Assembly: GCA_006384855.1 (NCBI GenBank)
Contig: VCJN01000163.1
Location: 16,684 to 80,683 of the forward strand
Source: Tetraselmis striata
Taxonomy: Eukaryota > Chlorophyta > Chlorodendrophyceae > Chlorodendrales > Chlorodendraceae
Direction of reading: 5' to 3'
DNA: 64,000 nucleotides
Shown: piece by piece, positions 54,609 through 64,000 of the stretch
Layout of the letters: each line of letters opens with the position of its first letter
Position numbering within the stretch: the stretch's first letter is position 1
Translations under genes and position numbers: made by a program
Notes under the pieces: generated by a model
Told to the model about the DNA's origin: nothing
The model's database searches: none
Seen by the model: the letters and a program-made list of their open reading frames with translations, nothing else

Positions 54609-56161
54609 AGCGGGCTATGTGCTCTCCCCATCGTCCATCTTCGCGCCCCGCCTGCCATGTGGCGGGCCGTGTCGATGCTTGCGGGTTCGTCCCGTGCAAG
54701 ACGCTTTGGCTTTCCCGCACGTCCGATCCACGTGTGTAGACCCGCCGTCCTCCGACCGCCGGTACCGTCTTGATTCTTGGGTGCGAAAAGTCGACTTCTG
54801 CCGGTCTGCTGACAGCTGACGACTTTAAATTGAACCTTCGGAAGGCGAGCGCTATGACACCGCCCCTATCTAATCGAACCCCCCATCCCGACCGCGAATA
54901 TGTTGCAGTGGTACAGTGGTACTAGTGGCCGCATCTGTGTGCCCTCACCGTCATGGCATGTTCCATCTTGGCGCCGACTGCTGCCCGGCGCCTCGGCCTA
55001 GCTGGCCGATTCGAACTCCTGCCTCGGGACTGGCCGTAGCGATTCTGTATGTGTCCGGCCGGTGGCCGACTCGACTACCGTGATCCAACGAGCTGCTCCG
55101 TCCGGTCAGCTACTCCTGCCCCGACGCGCCACGGGATCACGGCCTAGGGTTGTATTCAGGACGGACACCTACGCGCCAAGCGCGCAACCATGCGGACTCC
55201 GGCTCTCGTGCCGACTCGTGCACTCTTGAGTCATAATGTCAAATTATATGCTACAATAACGGGGCGTCAACATATTTTTAGGTTACACCGTAGATAACGG
55301 CGCCCGGTTTATCACCCGCTGGGTCAGGCAAGTATACGCCGACGTGTACGCATCTACGTATTACGCAGCGTCATCAGCGGCGAGGTCGCCGCCGGGAAGC
55401 TAGATTGTTTAGCGCCGTGTACCGTCCATCTATCGGGCTCCGCCAAGGCTACTACATGGTGGTTGGCGGGGCGCCCCCAAGGTAACTACTCTTCGCAGAT
55501 TATGCGGGGCACGCCGGCGTGTACGCGCTGCGTACCGCGGTGCGTCGTCAAAAGCGATTGAAAAGCCCGAATTGAGCATGATCTTGAAGACCTCCAAAGT
55601 AACTATTTGTAGTGGGATAGCCGAGGCTCCAACGTTATAACGACCCCGCGGCCCACTAGGCCACTACACCCTGATCTAATGTCGCTTGATCTTCCTCTTC
55701 CATCGCTCCTCGGTTGTTTGCCCGTTGCTTGGCGAACAACGTTTCTTCAACTGGTTCAGCTGTCAATTCAATTCACCTGGTTTAGCTGTCAATTCAATTA
55801 TTCGTAACAACGCCGCCTGCTGAGCGGGAGCGCGCGACGCGCGCGGACGTGCCGCCCCTTCCAAAAAACAATTTCGCACAGCTCCGAAGTCGACGGAGAC
55901 CTTCCGCGTAATGAGGGGCCACGATTTACGGTTCATATTCCATTACATTATATATATATGGATTATTATGTGTTTAAGGATTCTGATGTAATATTGAATA
56001 TATTCTCTGATACATATAGTCGCTATTAATCCTTACTCATCGGCGATCCGCCACACCGCCAAGGCAGGGCGCGGAAATGTCGAACTGACGTTATCGCGGG
56101 CTGCCAGCCGCCTCGACGGCCGCGCCTCGCATGCTCGATTGCTCGGCGGGCATGCGCACTG
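54609..56161. other. spacer, no gene recognised
   Basis: A GC-rich stretch from 54610 to 55560, then a repeated CTGTCAATTCAATT motif (around 55757 and 55787), then an AT-rich tail at 55925-56035 just before the next gene. Confidence 0.5.
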
Positions 56162-57571
56162 ATGCCGCCACTCAGTCGCTCAAGCACCACCCACACCTCA
56201 CTTCCAATCGCCGCCTCCGCGGACCCCGTTGGACCTCTCAAGACGGGCAGCCACGGCAATCCAGAGCCCGCATTGCAGTCCCCCCCGGCCCCTCCCCCCC
56301 CCCGCCCCAAAGCGTTAGAAAAGCACACGAAAGACGGCTGGCCGCGAGGTGCGCGCGCGCGGCTTGCCGAGTTCCGCGCCTGGCGCGGTCGCGTTGGCGC
56401 GCTGTGGTCCGCTGCAGAGGGCTCGCGGCTGAGGGCGCAGCGCGGTGAAAGCAAGGTGTACGCCCCCCCCTACAGCGCAGCTCAAACCTGAAAGGGCACC
56501 TGCAAAGCTCTGAAGCAGCACCTGCGGAAACCCGGGCGTCCCTCGGCGAGCGGCCAATCACTTCCGGAGAGCGGTGGGGCGGTGCGGCCTGTGCGGTGAG
56601 CGATACCTCCAGCCCCTCTCCCCGACCCCCAACACCCCCGACCCCAAACACCCACAACCCCGAAAGCTCCCGAGCGACTGCTACTTCCCCCTGTCCCCCT
56701 AGCGCTGCTCTCGTTCCGCCGTGTGCCCAGTCACGTGTCCCAAGGTTCGTAGTGATGATATGGCAGCATCCCGCAAATGAGCAAATAACACCAGCATGCG
56801 CCGTTGGTTGGGCTACCCCCCCTCCTCCCCCCTCTTTACCCGCCTGAGGCCTGCCAGCACCTAGCTTGCTTCAGCCTGGGCTAGGTTGCTGAGGAAGTTT
56901 TGGTGTGGGACGGCTTTGCAGGTGAGGGTCTGCACGGGGGCGAGTAAGGCGCCGGGCGTCCTCAGCGCAATGCTGGAGCCGCACGACTTTGTGGTGCCCA
57001 TCATCGACGTGGAGTTTCCGGAGGTGCGCAAGAAGACGTTCGCGGAGTGGTCCAACATGGAGTCGCTGGTGCCGCGGCCCAGTGTGAGCACGCAGGGCAT
57101 GTTCCTGGAGATGCGCGCCCGGCCGTCGGCGCCCATCCTGCGCCACGTCATCCGGCGGGAGGGTCAGTGCGCCCCCTGGGCTGCCCTCATCCTGACATGC
57201 CCCCAGCGTTCCTCAGTGTCGTCGCCCTCATGCCTGTTTTCCCCGTCTGCTGGCAACGCCGCCCACTCGCCCTGAGCTCCCCCCCCCCCTTGGGCTCCAC
57301 CCTACCTCCCTCATGCCACGCCCCCTTGTCTGTCCCCCTCATGCTCCCCTGCTGGCCATTGACTTCGTCGCCCGCCCGCCCTGTCCCCTTGTTTGTCCAG
57401 CTTACGAGAGGACGCTGACGGTTCGCGAGCAGAACCGCGCGTCGGGGCTGCTGTCCAAGCCGAAGGAGACGAACCGCTACGTCCCGCCCAGCGACCCCTC
57501 CGCCTCCTCTGCCAACCATCAGCACCTCGCCACCAGCGGCTTCACCACCACGGGCAGGGTGGGACGACCCC

Positions 57572-57607
<36 letters not shown>

Positions 57608-58153
57608 CGGCGCCCAGTGACGTGACACGGTACAGCCGCAGTAATATTGAAAGTCATCAGAAACACCGCAAAAACTGCAAAGGGACACCGATTCAAAGCT
57701 GAAAATATGACATTTCCCTACAATTGAAACCCGAGAACCCAATCAAATGGGGTACTGACTGTTACCGATTGCGTTTACCAGTCGTCATTCCTATGGCGAT
57801 GCTTTTCCGGCATGCGCTGGGCCGAGCGCCTGCTCCGCCCCCTCCCTGACGGACACACATTTGGGGCGCTCGCACAGGGCCCCAGGGAGCAGCGCGCGCC
57901 GCATAACCGCGGGCTGCCGCCCATCGTGCGGCACATCTCGCCGCCGCCCAAGAAAATGTCGCCCGTAGCCGACGACGTCGGGGGCGGCGCGCCGGGGGAC
58001 GCGCAGGGGCGGGCCACCGCGGGCGGCGCGGCGCCGGAGGGCACCGAGAAGCGGCACCTGTCGGCGATGGAGCGCCAGGCGGAGGGCATCAGCGAGGTGC
58101 TCTGGACGGAGAAGCGCCCCAAGCAGGCGCGCACGCAGGCTCCCGAACCCTGA
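56162..58153 (+). CDS. unrecognised protein (4-exon model, ~322 aa)
   Basis: Exons 56162-56455, 56922-57162, 57401-57558 and 57878-58153 join with consistent phases. Exon 2 is the most protein-like: MLEPHDFVVPIIDVEFPEVR and KTFAEWSNMESLVPRP, then FLEMRARPSAPILRHVIRRE. Exon 3 gives ERTLTVREQNRASGLLSKPK and ETNRYVPPSDPSASSANH. Exon 4 ends with HLSAMERQAEGISEVLWTEK and RPKQARTQAPEP. The mix of short conserved-looking segments and Ser/Pro linkers suggests a nuclear or scaffold protein; no family is recognised. Exon 1 (Pro/Ala-rich) rests on phase alone. The real gene may continue into 58588-58951 by splicing out the stop in exon 4. Confidence 0.5.
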
Positions 58154-58376
58154 ACCCGCACCCACACTGACCCCATCCTCAGGACACTACCACCGTGGCG
58201 TGTGTCCTCTACGTTCACTTTGATCTACCAATGAGTAAACAGCAGAGCCGATGTCTTATTCGCGATTGAAAGCGGCATTATTCACAAACCCTGCAAACCC
58301 TAATTTAGCCCCTTATAATGCGTAAATATTATTGCGGTTGCCGTCGCGGTAATAAGGACACTTCAAATGCGAACCC

Positions 58377-58470
58377 AGCCTGCCGGCCAGAGGTCAAGTA
58401 CAGAGGAAACTGCAGCGGAACTATGGCGAATGTTCGTATAGGTTGCCTGCAACCCCAGTTTGAGGCTCAA
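58377..58470 (+). repeat. dispersed short repeat, copy 1
   Basis: It shares GCGGAACTAT, a TAGGTnGCCTG block and nACCCCA with the minus-strand segment 60745-60850, and more loosely with 1795-1880 and 5632-5700. Confidence 0.5.
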
Positions 58471-58587
58471 ACAAGGGTTCTGACACGCGCGCCGGCACGC
58501 GTGATAGTTAAGCTGGCGGTTGGGCACTGTGGCGGTCGTAGGCGCGCGACTGACGGGTCTCCTTGTGCCCCCGCCCTCGCTCCACAG

Positions 58588-58951
58588 CCCTCGCCGAGCC
58601 CCGGCGGCATGCACTCCAACAGCAGCAGCTGGGATGACTACTACAACAAGCAGCGCGCCACCATCACCGCCACGCACAAGTTCACGTGGGGCGGGCGCCA
58701 CACGTACAAGTCGCCCGACTCGGACCCGGAGCGCAGGTGAAGACCCTCCCCCCCCTGCTGTCCCCCCTCGGCCCCCACCGCGTGTCTTGTCCAATGCACG
58801 TGGTCGGGCACATTTGATATGGGCAGGATGGGCTGTCATACTTTTCTCGCGCTTCGTCGCTCTGCAGTGTCCTCACTTTCGAATGCTCTGCTGTTCCGGC
58901 AGGCTGAACTTCCAGGCGGGCGCCTTCCGGAGACCGCTGCAGCTGCACTGA
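58588..58951 (+). CDS. two terminal exons of an unassigned gene (65 aa C-terminus)
   Basis: Exons 58588-58736 and 58903-58951 join in phase and give a basic, aromatic C-terminus (SSSWDDYYNKQRATITATHK, FTWGGRHTYKSPDSDPERRL, NFQAGAFRRPLQLH) before a TGA. The acceptor at 58587 (CTCCACAG) is in phase 0. They are either the end of the preceding gene through an alternative or missed splice, or of a separate gene whose start I cannot see. No family is recognised. Confidence 0.45.
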
Positions 58952-59414
58952 GCGTAGCGCCCGCTGCGGCTGCGCAGCCCGCATGCACTGAGCGGGGCGC
59001 CAGTCGCCTGAAAGAGACGCGGCAAATGCGGCCACGGATTGTCATTTTTAATCCATTATTTCTGTTTTGGAACCAATGATCCCTCCCCTCTCCCCCCCCC
59101 CCCCCCCCCCCCCCCCCGCCAAACTTTCCGGTGCACATGCCCGTAATGGTTGCGCGTTTCATGCCATGCGGGTGCAGCGCCCTCCTTGGGCCCTTCCTTC
59201 AATGCGCTGCGATGTCAACAGCGCTGCAGATGACTGCCGGCGGTGAGTGCCGTGGATGGGGGCATGAGAGTGCCACTGCCAGGCTGCCTTGCTAAGGCTC
59301 ACTATCAGATGCTGCTTGCCATTACGACCTCAAGCGGGAAAACCACATGTTCAGTCAGCTTCAGTCACCTGCACTGAAGCGCGGCCTCAGGCGGTAGCCC
59401 GCCAAGCTGTCATC

Positions 59415-60090
59415 ACAGCGCCAGCAGCAGGTCTTCACATGGTCGGAGATAAAACAAGGAAAAATGCTTTAGGTGCCTCTGCACTCAGAAGACCCATAAG
59501 ACCTGCCTATAACATCCGGCTTCTCGGCATGCTAAAGAAACATACGCTTTAGTAGCTTTACTAGGGGACTATACCCTCTTGTCCCGGTTCTGCATCACGT
59601 TTATTTAGCTGATTGTTTCTGTTTGTTTAAACTTTGGCAGGGCAGGTTCACGATGTTCTTATCGCTGCATTGGCACATGTACACCCGCCTGGCATCCCAG
59701 TGAAGTTGACATCGATGAAGAGAGCGGCCATCACTCCCGCGTGTGTCAGCAGCAGGCCCTCGTGGCCATGTGGGAGATAAAACAAGGGAAAATGTTTTAG
59801 GTGCCTGCGAACTCACGAGAACCCGTGAGACCAGCCTTTCATTGGGCTTCTCGGCAAGCTATAAAAGAAACATCCGCTTTAGTAGCTCTACCAGGGGTCT
59901 ATTCCCTCTGGTTCCGGCACCTTTCTGTCCCGGTTCTGCTCCAAGTTTGTTTAGCCGATTGTTTCTGTTTTTGTAACTTTGGCAGGGCAGGTTTACAATG
60001 TTCTTTATCGCTCCATTGACTCATGTACACCCGCCTGGCATCCCAGTGATGTTTTGACATTGATGAAGCGGGCGGCCATCACTCCCGCGT
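59415..60090. repeat. two-copy diverged tandem repeat, ~320-350 bp unit
   Basis: Copy 1 (about 59415-59737) and copy 2 (about 59738-60090) share GGAGATAAAACAAGG, CGCTTTAGTAGCT, CTTTGGCAGGGCAGGTT, TGTACACCCGCCTGGCATCC and GCGGCCATCACTCCCGCGTG in the same order, with indels. Confidence 0.9.
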
Positions 60091-60260
60091 GTGTGGGCTG
60101 CTCTTAGCGTGCGCTCAGCTTGTGGTTCGGCAGTGAGGATTGCATGCGACGGGCGAGGCGCTCAATGCAACCGCAGCATTCAGCACAGGAATGCCCTCCT
60201 CCCGGATTAATGGTGATGCCGCAGGTAGCGGGCGCCGCCTCGTACAAAAAAGGGTACATG

Positions 60261-60265
60261 TTACA
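60261..60265 (-). promoter_or_regulatory. possible TGTAA polyadenylation signal of the AP2 gene
   Basis: TGTAA on the minus strand, about 120 bases beyond the stop codon at 60384. Confidence 0.35.
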
Positions 60266-60383
60266 CCGGTCGAAGCCGCAAGTACACACGTCGCTCGCCA
60301 GGGCCATTTGCAGAGGACATGAATGAAAGAACAGCGCGGCATCTGACGCAGGACCCCCTTGCGCCCCCCCTCAAGAAATGCAG

Positions 60384-63300
60384 CTACCTACGACCGGCCC
60401 GCGGCCAGCGGCTTGTGGCCAGGGTGCCCGTTGCGGGCGCCGCGGCGCACCGCGCTGTCCTTGCCCAGCGCGCGGGGCCGCCCGGCTTGTGCGACATCGC
60501 CACCAGCAGGTTGGCCACCTCCATCTCGTTCTCCTCCCGGGCGTCCTGCGGCGTTGGCAGCGCGGGGGGGGGGGGGGGGGGGAGCAGTGTGAGGATGGCT
60601 GCCCGCACTGATGGTTCAGAGCAGGAGGGCGTAGGGACCTTGTGACACCCTGCTCTCTGTCTACCTCTGCACATTTGATACACACACAGACACACACGCA
60701 ATCCATCATTATCACCGGTGTCGGCGTGGCTGAAAAGAACCCTGAACAAATTGCCGTATTGGGGTGTCAGGCTACCTACGGGAACGGTCACTATAGTTCC
60801 GCTATAATTGGGTCTACATCTGACCTCTTTGACATGCAGGGCAGGCAGTTGTTCGCAGGCTGTGTGGGAAGTGGAGCGCGGGTGCTGACGCGGTGTTAGG
60901 AACACTGCGAACTAGAACCCGCCCTGCCCGCCAGGAGTCAAATGTAAACGATCCAGAGCGAACCAAAGCAGTAAGCTCATCTAACCTGAGGCACGTAATA
61001 AGGGCTCTTGTAGGCGAGTCGGTAACCTTACACAGATACATGCACATGCATAGACACCGGAACACTTGGTTGGGTTTGCGGGTCCAAGCAGCGACGCGTT
61101 GCCTTGCAGCAGAAAACCCGAAGACTTGCCGTGTTTTCAACTTGGCATTATCAGCATTATCCTTAAGACAAGTGATGGTATGGGGCGAACCGAGCGGGCG
61201 AGCACACACCTGCATCTCCTCGTCGTCGACCTCCATGTCGCCCGCCACCATGTCCTCGTCATCGCTCTCGCTCTCGCGGCTGGCATCGGGCGAGGCGGAG
61301 GCGCGCATCGGCTGCAGCGCGCGCTTGGGGTGCGCCCCGGCGCCGCCGCCCTCCTCCTCCTCCTCCTCCATGATGGCGCCCTCGCTGGCCAGCCCCCTGA
61401 GCAGCGTCTCGTTGGGCGACACGCCGTGCGGCCTCCGCGACAGCGCCTGCATCTGCTGCCACACGCCCGCGGCCGGCGGCGCGGAGCTGCCGGCGTAGAA
61501 CACGGGCGAGGTGCCGAAGGCGCTCTCCACGGAAGATCCCAGCGGCGGCGTGCCTGCCGGCGGGAACTCGCCGCCTGCCCCGGGGCCCCCAGGCGCCTGT
61601 CCAAGCGCACAAAGCCAAGGCACAGCAGCATCAGCAGAGTGTCTACAGCAAAGCCGACAGAGTAACATCGTTGGCAGATTGCTAAGGAAAGGGAGAGGGA
61701 TGCCGGATGCAGAGGAGGCGCTGCGGGGGGGGGGGGGGGGAGGGGACCTGGTGCGCTTGGCCGGCGGGCGCCTGCGGCTGCGCCACCTCTGGCTGCGGCG
61801 GCGCCAGCGCGGGGCGCCTGCCCTGCACCAGCGGCGCGATCGCGACGTTGTAGATCTCGTGCGGAAAGTTTGCACACCGCGGCCGAGCCGCGGATGGGCG
61901 CGCGCGGCGGCGTCGTCACGCTCGCGCCGCCTCCGCCGCGGTGTCGTAGGTGCCCAGCCACAGGCGCGCGCCCTGCGGTCAGCGCGGGGCACAGCCGCCG
62001 CCCGTCAGTGCACTGCAACCGCCAAGACATGAGGGAAACAGTACCCAAGCGGCTAAATGAGAACACGTGCTAAAGGGCGGCGATGTGGGCCGGTGTACAG
62101 AGCTGTGCTGTGACAACAAGGGGTCATGTTGAATCCCAATGGGCGGTACCCGCACAACGTACTCTCCTAAACAAATCAAAAGCAACTATGGGCGCCCAAA
62201 AGATAAGCCTCAAGTCAAGGTTGCATGCGACCCAACAAAAAGAAGAACCTATTCGTTCCTGCTACATCGGACCACTGCCGCGGGGGGCAGGTTGCCATGC
62301 GATGGCATTGGGATCCGTATATGTCAGTGCAATAAGGGACGCATACATGGCTCACAATGGCCGAAATCACCGGCGCTCAGCATGCCGCCCCGTGTGGCGG
62401 GGCAGAGCATGTCAGAAGTACCGTATGGCAGCTAAGAGAGCGAGGGAGGGAGGGAGGGAGAGAGGGAGGGAGGGAGGGAGAGAGTGTGCGTGTTTTTTTT
62501 TTTGGGGGGGGGGGGGGGGGACCTTGGTGGGGTCGCGGATCTCCGCGGCGTATTTCCCCCAGGGGCGCTGCCTGACGCCGCGGAACTTGGTGGGGCCCAC
62601 TTTATTCCCGGACGTGGGCGACGCCTTGTGCACGCCGCTGGAGGCGCGCTTGGGAGGCAGACGGCGGGCGCGCGCTGCGGTGTGGAGGGGCCGCTCTCGG
62701 GGGCCGGCTCCGCGGCGTCCTTGGGGCTGCCGGCGCGCTGGGGGGAAGGCGCCCGGCATGGCGAAGGAGGGGCCGGGGGCCGACCGGGACAGCGGGAAGT
62801 CGGCCTCAGGGGGCTCATCATCGGCCGCCCGGGGAAGCTCCGTGCTGCGCCGGTCCGGCAGGGAGCTGCCGGAGTCGGAGGACTGCCTGGGCCGGGGTGG
62901 GGCGGCGGGGTGCTGCTGGGGGCGGCGGCGGCCCGCGGGGTGGGGCGCGCCGGGGCGGCGGGCCGAGGCGGCGCCCGGCAGGCTCTGGGTCGGCAGCGAC
63001 AGCGGCGCGATGGGCAGCACCCCGTTGGCGGGCAGCCCCCGTGGGGCCGCCTGAGGCGAGCACCGTGCCGGCAGCGGCGGGGGCAGAATCCGCCAGGCTG
63101 GGCGGCGGCTTGGCAGCGGGGCGTGCTGCACCAGGTGCATCTGCGGCAGGAACTGCAAACACAACCAAGGAGAAAAGGGACGGGGGGGTGGGGGGGGGCA
63201 GGATTCTCAGACCCCCCTAGAAATTCTTGCGCTAGTGGGCGAGCGTCTCCGAAGCATAAATAAAACAGCGGGGAGTCTGAAATCGGCCAGGGAAATGTTC

Positions 63301-63823
63301 TCCTTCACAGTGAACACCAGAGCGGACTCGAGCGGGGAGGGAGAGGAGAGGCAAGGGGGGATCGCAGTCGCCAGCCCACGCGGGCACGCCCCCTTGGTCG
63401 CGCGTCAAGAGAAGAACATGCCGGGGCGATGCGTCGGGCGCTTCGGCCGGCGGAACCCGGTCTGCACGACAAGCGGGTCGGCGGAAATCGCAATTCCGGT
63501 GCCCGGCGGGCGGGCGCTTTCCTTCCGCCAGCATATACGGATAGAATAAACGCTCGTACGGCGCTGCACTCCCGCGAGGGCGAGCGAAGTGCGGACGGAG
63601 GGAGCGGGAGGGCCGAGACAGGCGGATTTTTTGGGGAGGCGAGCAGGAAGAGGGGATGAATTCGCACCTTTACCGCGTGCTGGCCGAAGCCCAGCCCGCC
63701 GTGGTGAAGAGGTACTCGGCGCGCCAGGGACGCGCGGAGGAGGCGAAGACCGGCGGGTACGTCGGCAGCTCCATGCCGGGGCTGCCGGCAGTACAATCTG
63801 CCCGCGTGCCCCGAAGGTTGCAT
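60384..63823 (-). CDS. AP2/ERF-domain transcription factor, reading frame broken in the AP2 domain (~516 aa if intact)
   Basis: Exons 63823-63674, 63152-62523, 61972-61748, 61596-61210 and 60545-60384 have matching phases once three extra bases in the third exon are allowed for. The AP2 domain is split by an intron: exon 2 ends KFRGVRQRPWGKYAAEIRDP and TK, and exon 3 starts GARLWLGTYDTAAEAARA, then needs base skips to give a YDAAAR, IRGSAAVCN and FPHEIYN continuation. The GVRQRPWGKYAAEIRD strand motif is the DNA-contacting hallmark of plant ERF factors. The first ~235 residues are Pro/Ala/Arg-rich. Exon 4 holds an acidic segment (MEEEEEE, SESDDEDMVAGDMEVDDEE), a candidate activation region. 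The N-terminal exon was chosen by phase only. As written, exon 3 hits a stop just after the first insertion. Confidence 0.7.
60745..60850 (-). repeat. dispersed short repeat, copy 2 (inverted)
   Basis: On the minus strand it reads in the same order as 58377-58470 (GGTCAGATGTAG, GCGGAACTATAG, TAGGTAGCCTGACACCCCA). It lies in the last intron of the AP2 gene. Confidence 0.5.
62445..62482. repeat. (AGGG)n simple repeat in an AP2 intron
   Basis: Repeated AGGG/GAGGG units, followed by a T run and a long G run next to the donor of the AP2-1 exon. Confidence 0.9.
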
Positions 63824-64000
63824 CGCAGAGGTTGTCCGTAGGATTTGGAATTGATGGGCCTGGTCTCGGCTGGGGCTGGACGGGGCAGGCGGCTTTGCCC
63901 GGTTGGTCGCGCGGATCGATCTCGCGCCGATCGGCCGCCGTGCGTTATCGTCCGCGGGACTGATTATCTGGCAGCCCCAACGCCTGGGCGCGCCCCCCAG
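63824..64000. other. upstream region of the AP2 gene
   Basis: 177 bases to the window edge. GC-rich; no feature is visible. Confidence 0.4.

Larger units (their letters stand above)
58952..60383. other. spacer between the 58.9-kb gene end and the AP2 gene
   Basis: It holds a poly-C run (59095-59117) and a two-copy tandem repeat (separate entry). No gene is recognised. Confidence 0.5.

Noticed and set aside
62083..63263. Plus-strand frames of 323 and 259 codons
   Set aside because: Antisense shadows of the AP2 exon; contain poly-G translated as polyglycine.

Overview
The window is nuclear DNA of a green-lineage eukaryote, most likely a GC-rich chlorophyte alga. Genes are cut into many short exons with GT-AG introns (donors mostly GTGCG or GTGAG). 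The gene set includes a plastid-targeted YbaB/EbfC protein, an SnRK2-type kinase and an AP2/ERF factor. TGTAA motifs, the usual chlorophyte poly(A) signal, lie 30-170 bases after several stop codons. All exon models below were built by hand from reading frames, splice sites and phase, without transcripts. The class or species cannot be told from this window.

Layout. 0-2.3 kb: ankyrin-repeat gene (-). 4.0-10.5 kb: NOP9/APUM23-type pumilio protein of ribosome biogenesis (+), 12 exons, with a five-copy tandem array in one intron. 10.5-14.3 kb: AT-rich spacer with a decayed DNA methyltransferase (-). 14.3-16.2 kb: SnRK2-like kinase ending in a CaaX-like box (+). 18.8-20.5 kb: YbaB/EbfC plastid protein (+). 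21.1-25.9 kb: ALIX/BRO1 ESCRT-associated protein (-). 26.9-36.2 kb: AFG2/SPATA5/CIP111 double AAA-ATPase (+), about 21 exons.

36.2-46.4 kb is a repeat-rich accessory stretch. It holds coding remnants including a broken TIR domain, a tiny LTR-element-like repeat pair, a LINE remnant with an RNase H domain beside telomere-like repeats, and a proline-rich ORF1-like remnant. 46.5-49.2 kb: PLP aminotransferase of the AADAT/ARO8 type (-). 49.2-56.1 kb is again gene-poor: a tyrosine-recombinase (DIRS/PAT-like) element with 147-bp direct repeats and no visible reverse transcriptase, followed by an AT-rich fragment with a mitochondrial-type tRNA-Ala(UGC), probably an organelle insertion. 56.2-59.0 kb: an unrecognised plus-strand gene or pair of genes. 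60.4-63.8 kb: AP2/ERF transcription factor (-), whose second AP2 exon carries three single-base insertions.

Functional links are loose, as expected in a nuclear genome. NOP9 and AFG2 both act in ribosome maturation (pre-40S and pre-60S) and are both here, separated by the kinase, YbaB and ALIX genes; no operon-like logic is implied. A window-wide oddity is long homopolymeric C runs in introns, mostly on the transcribed-sense strand and often just after the donor.
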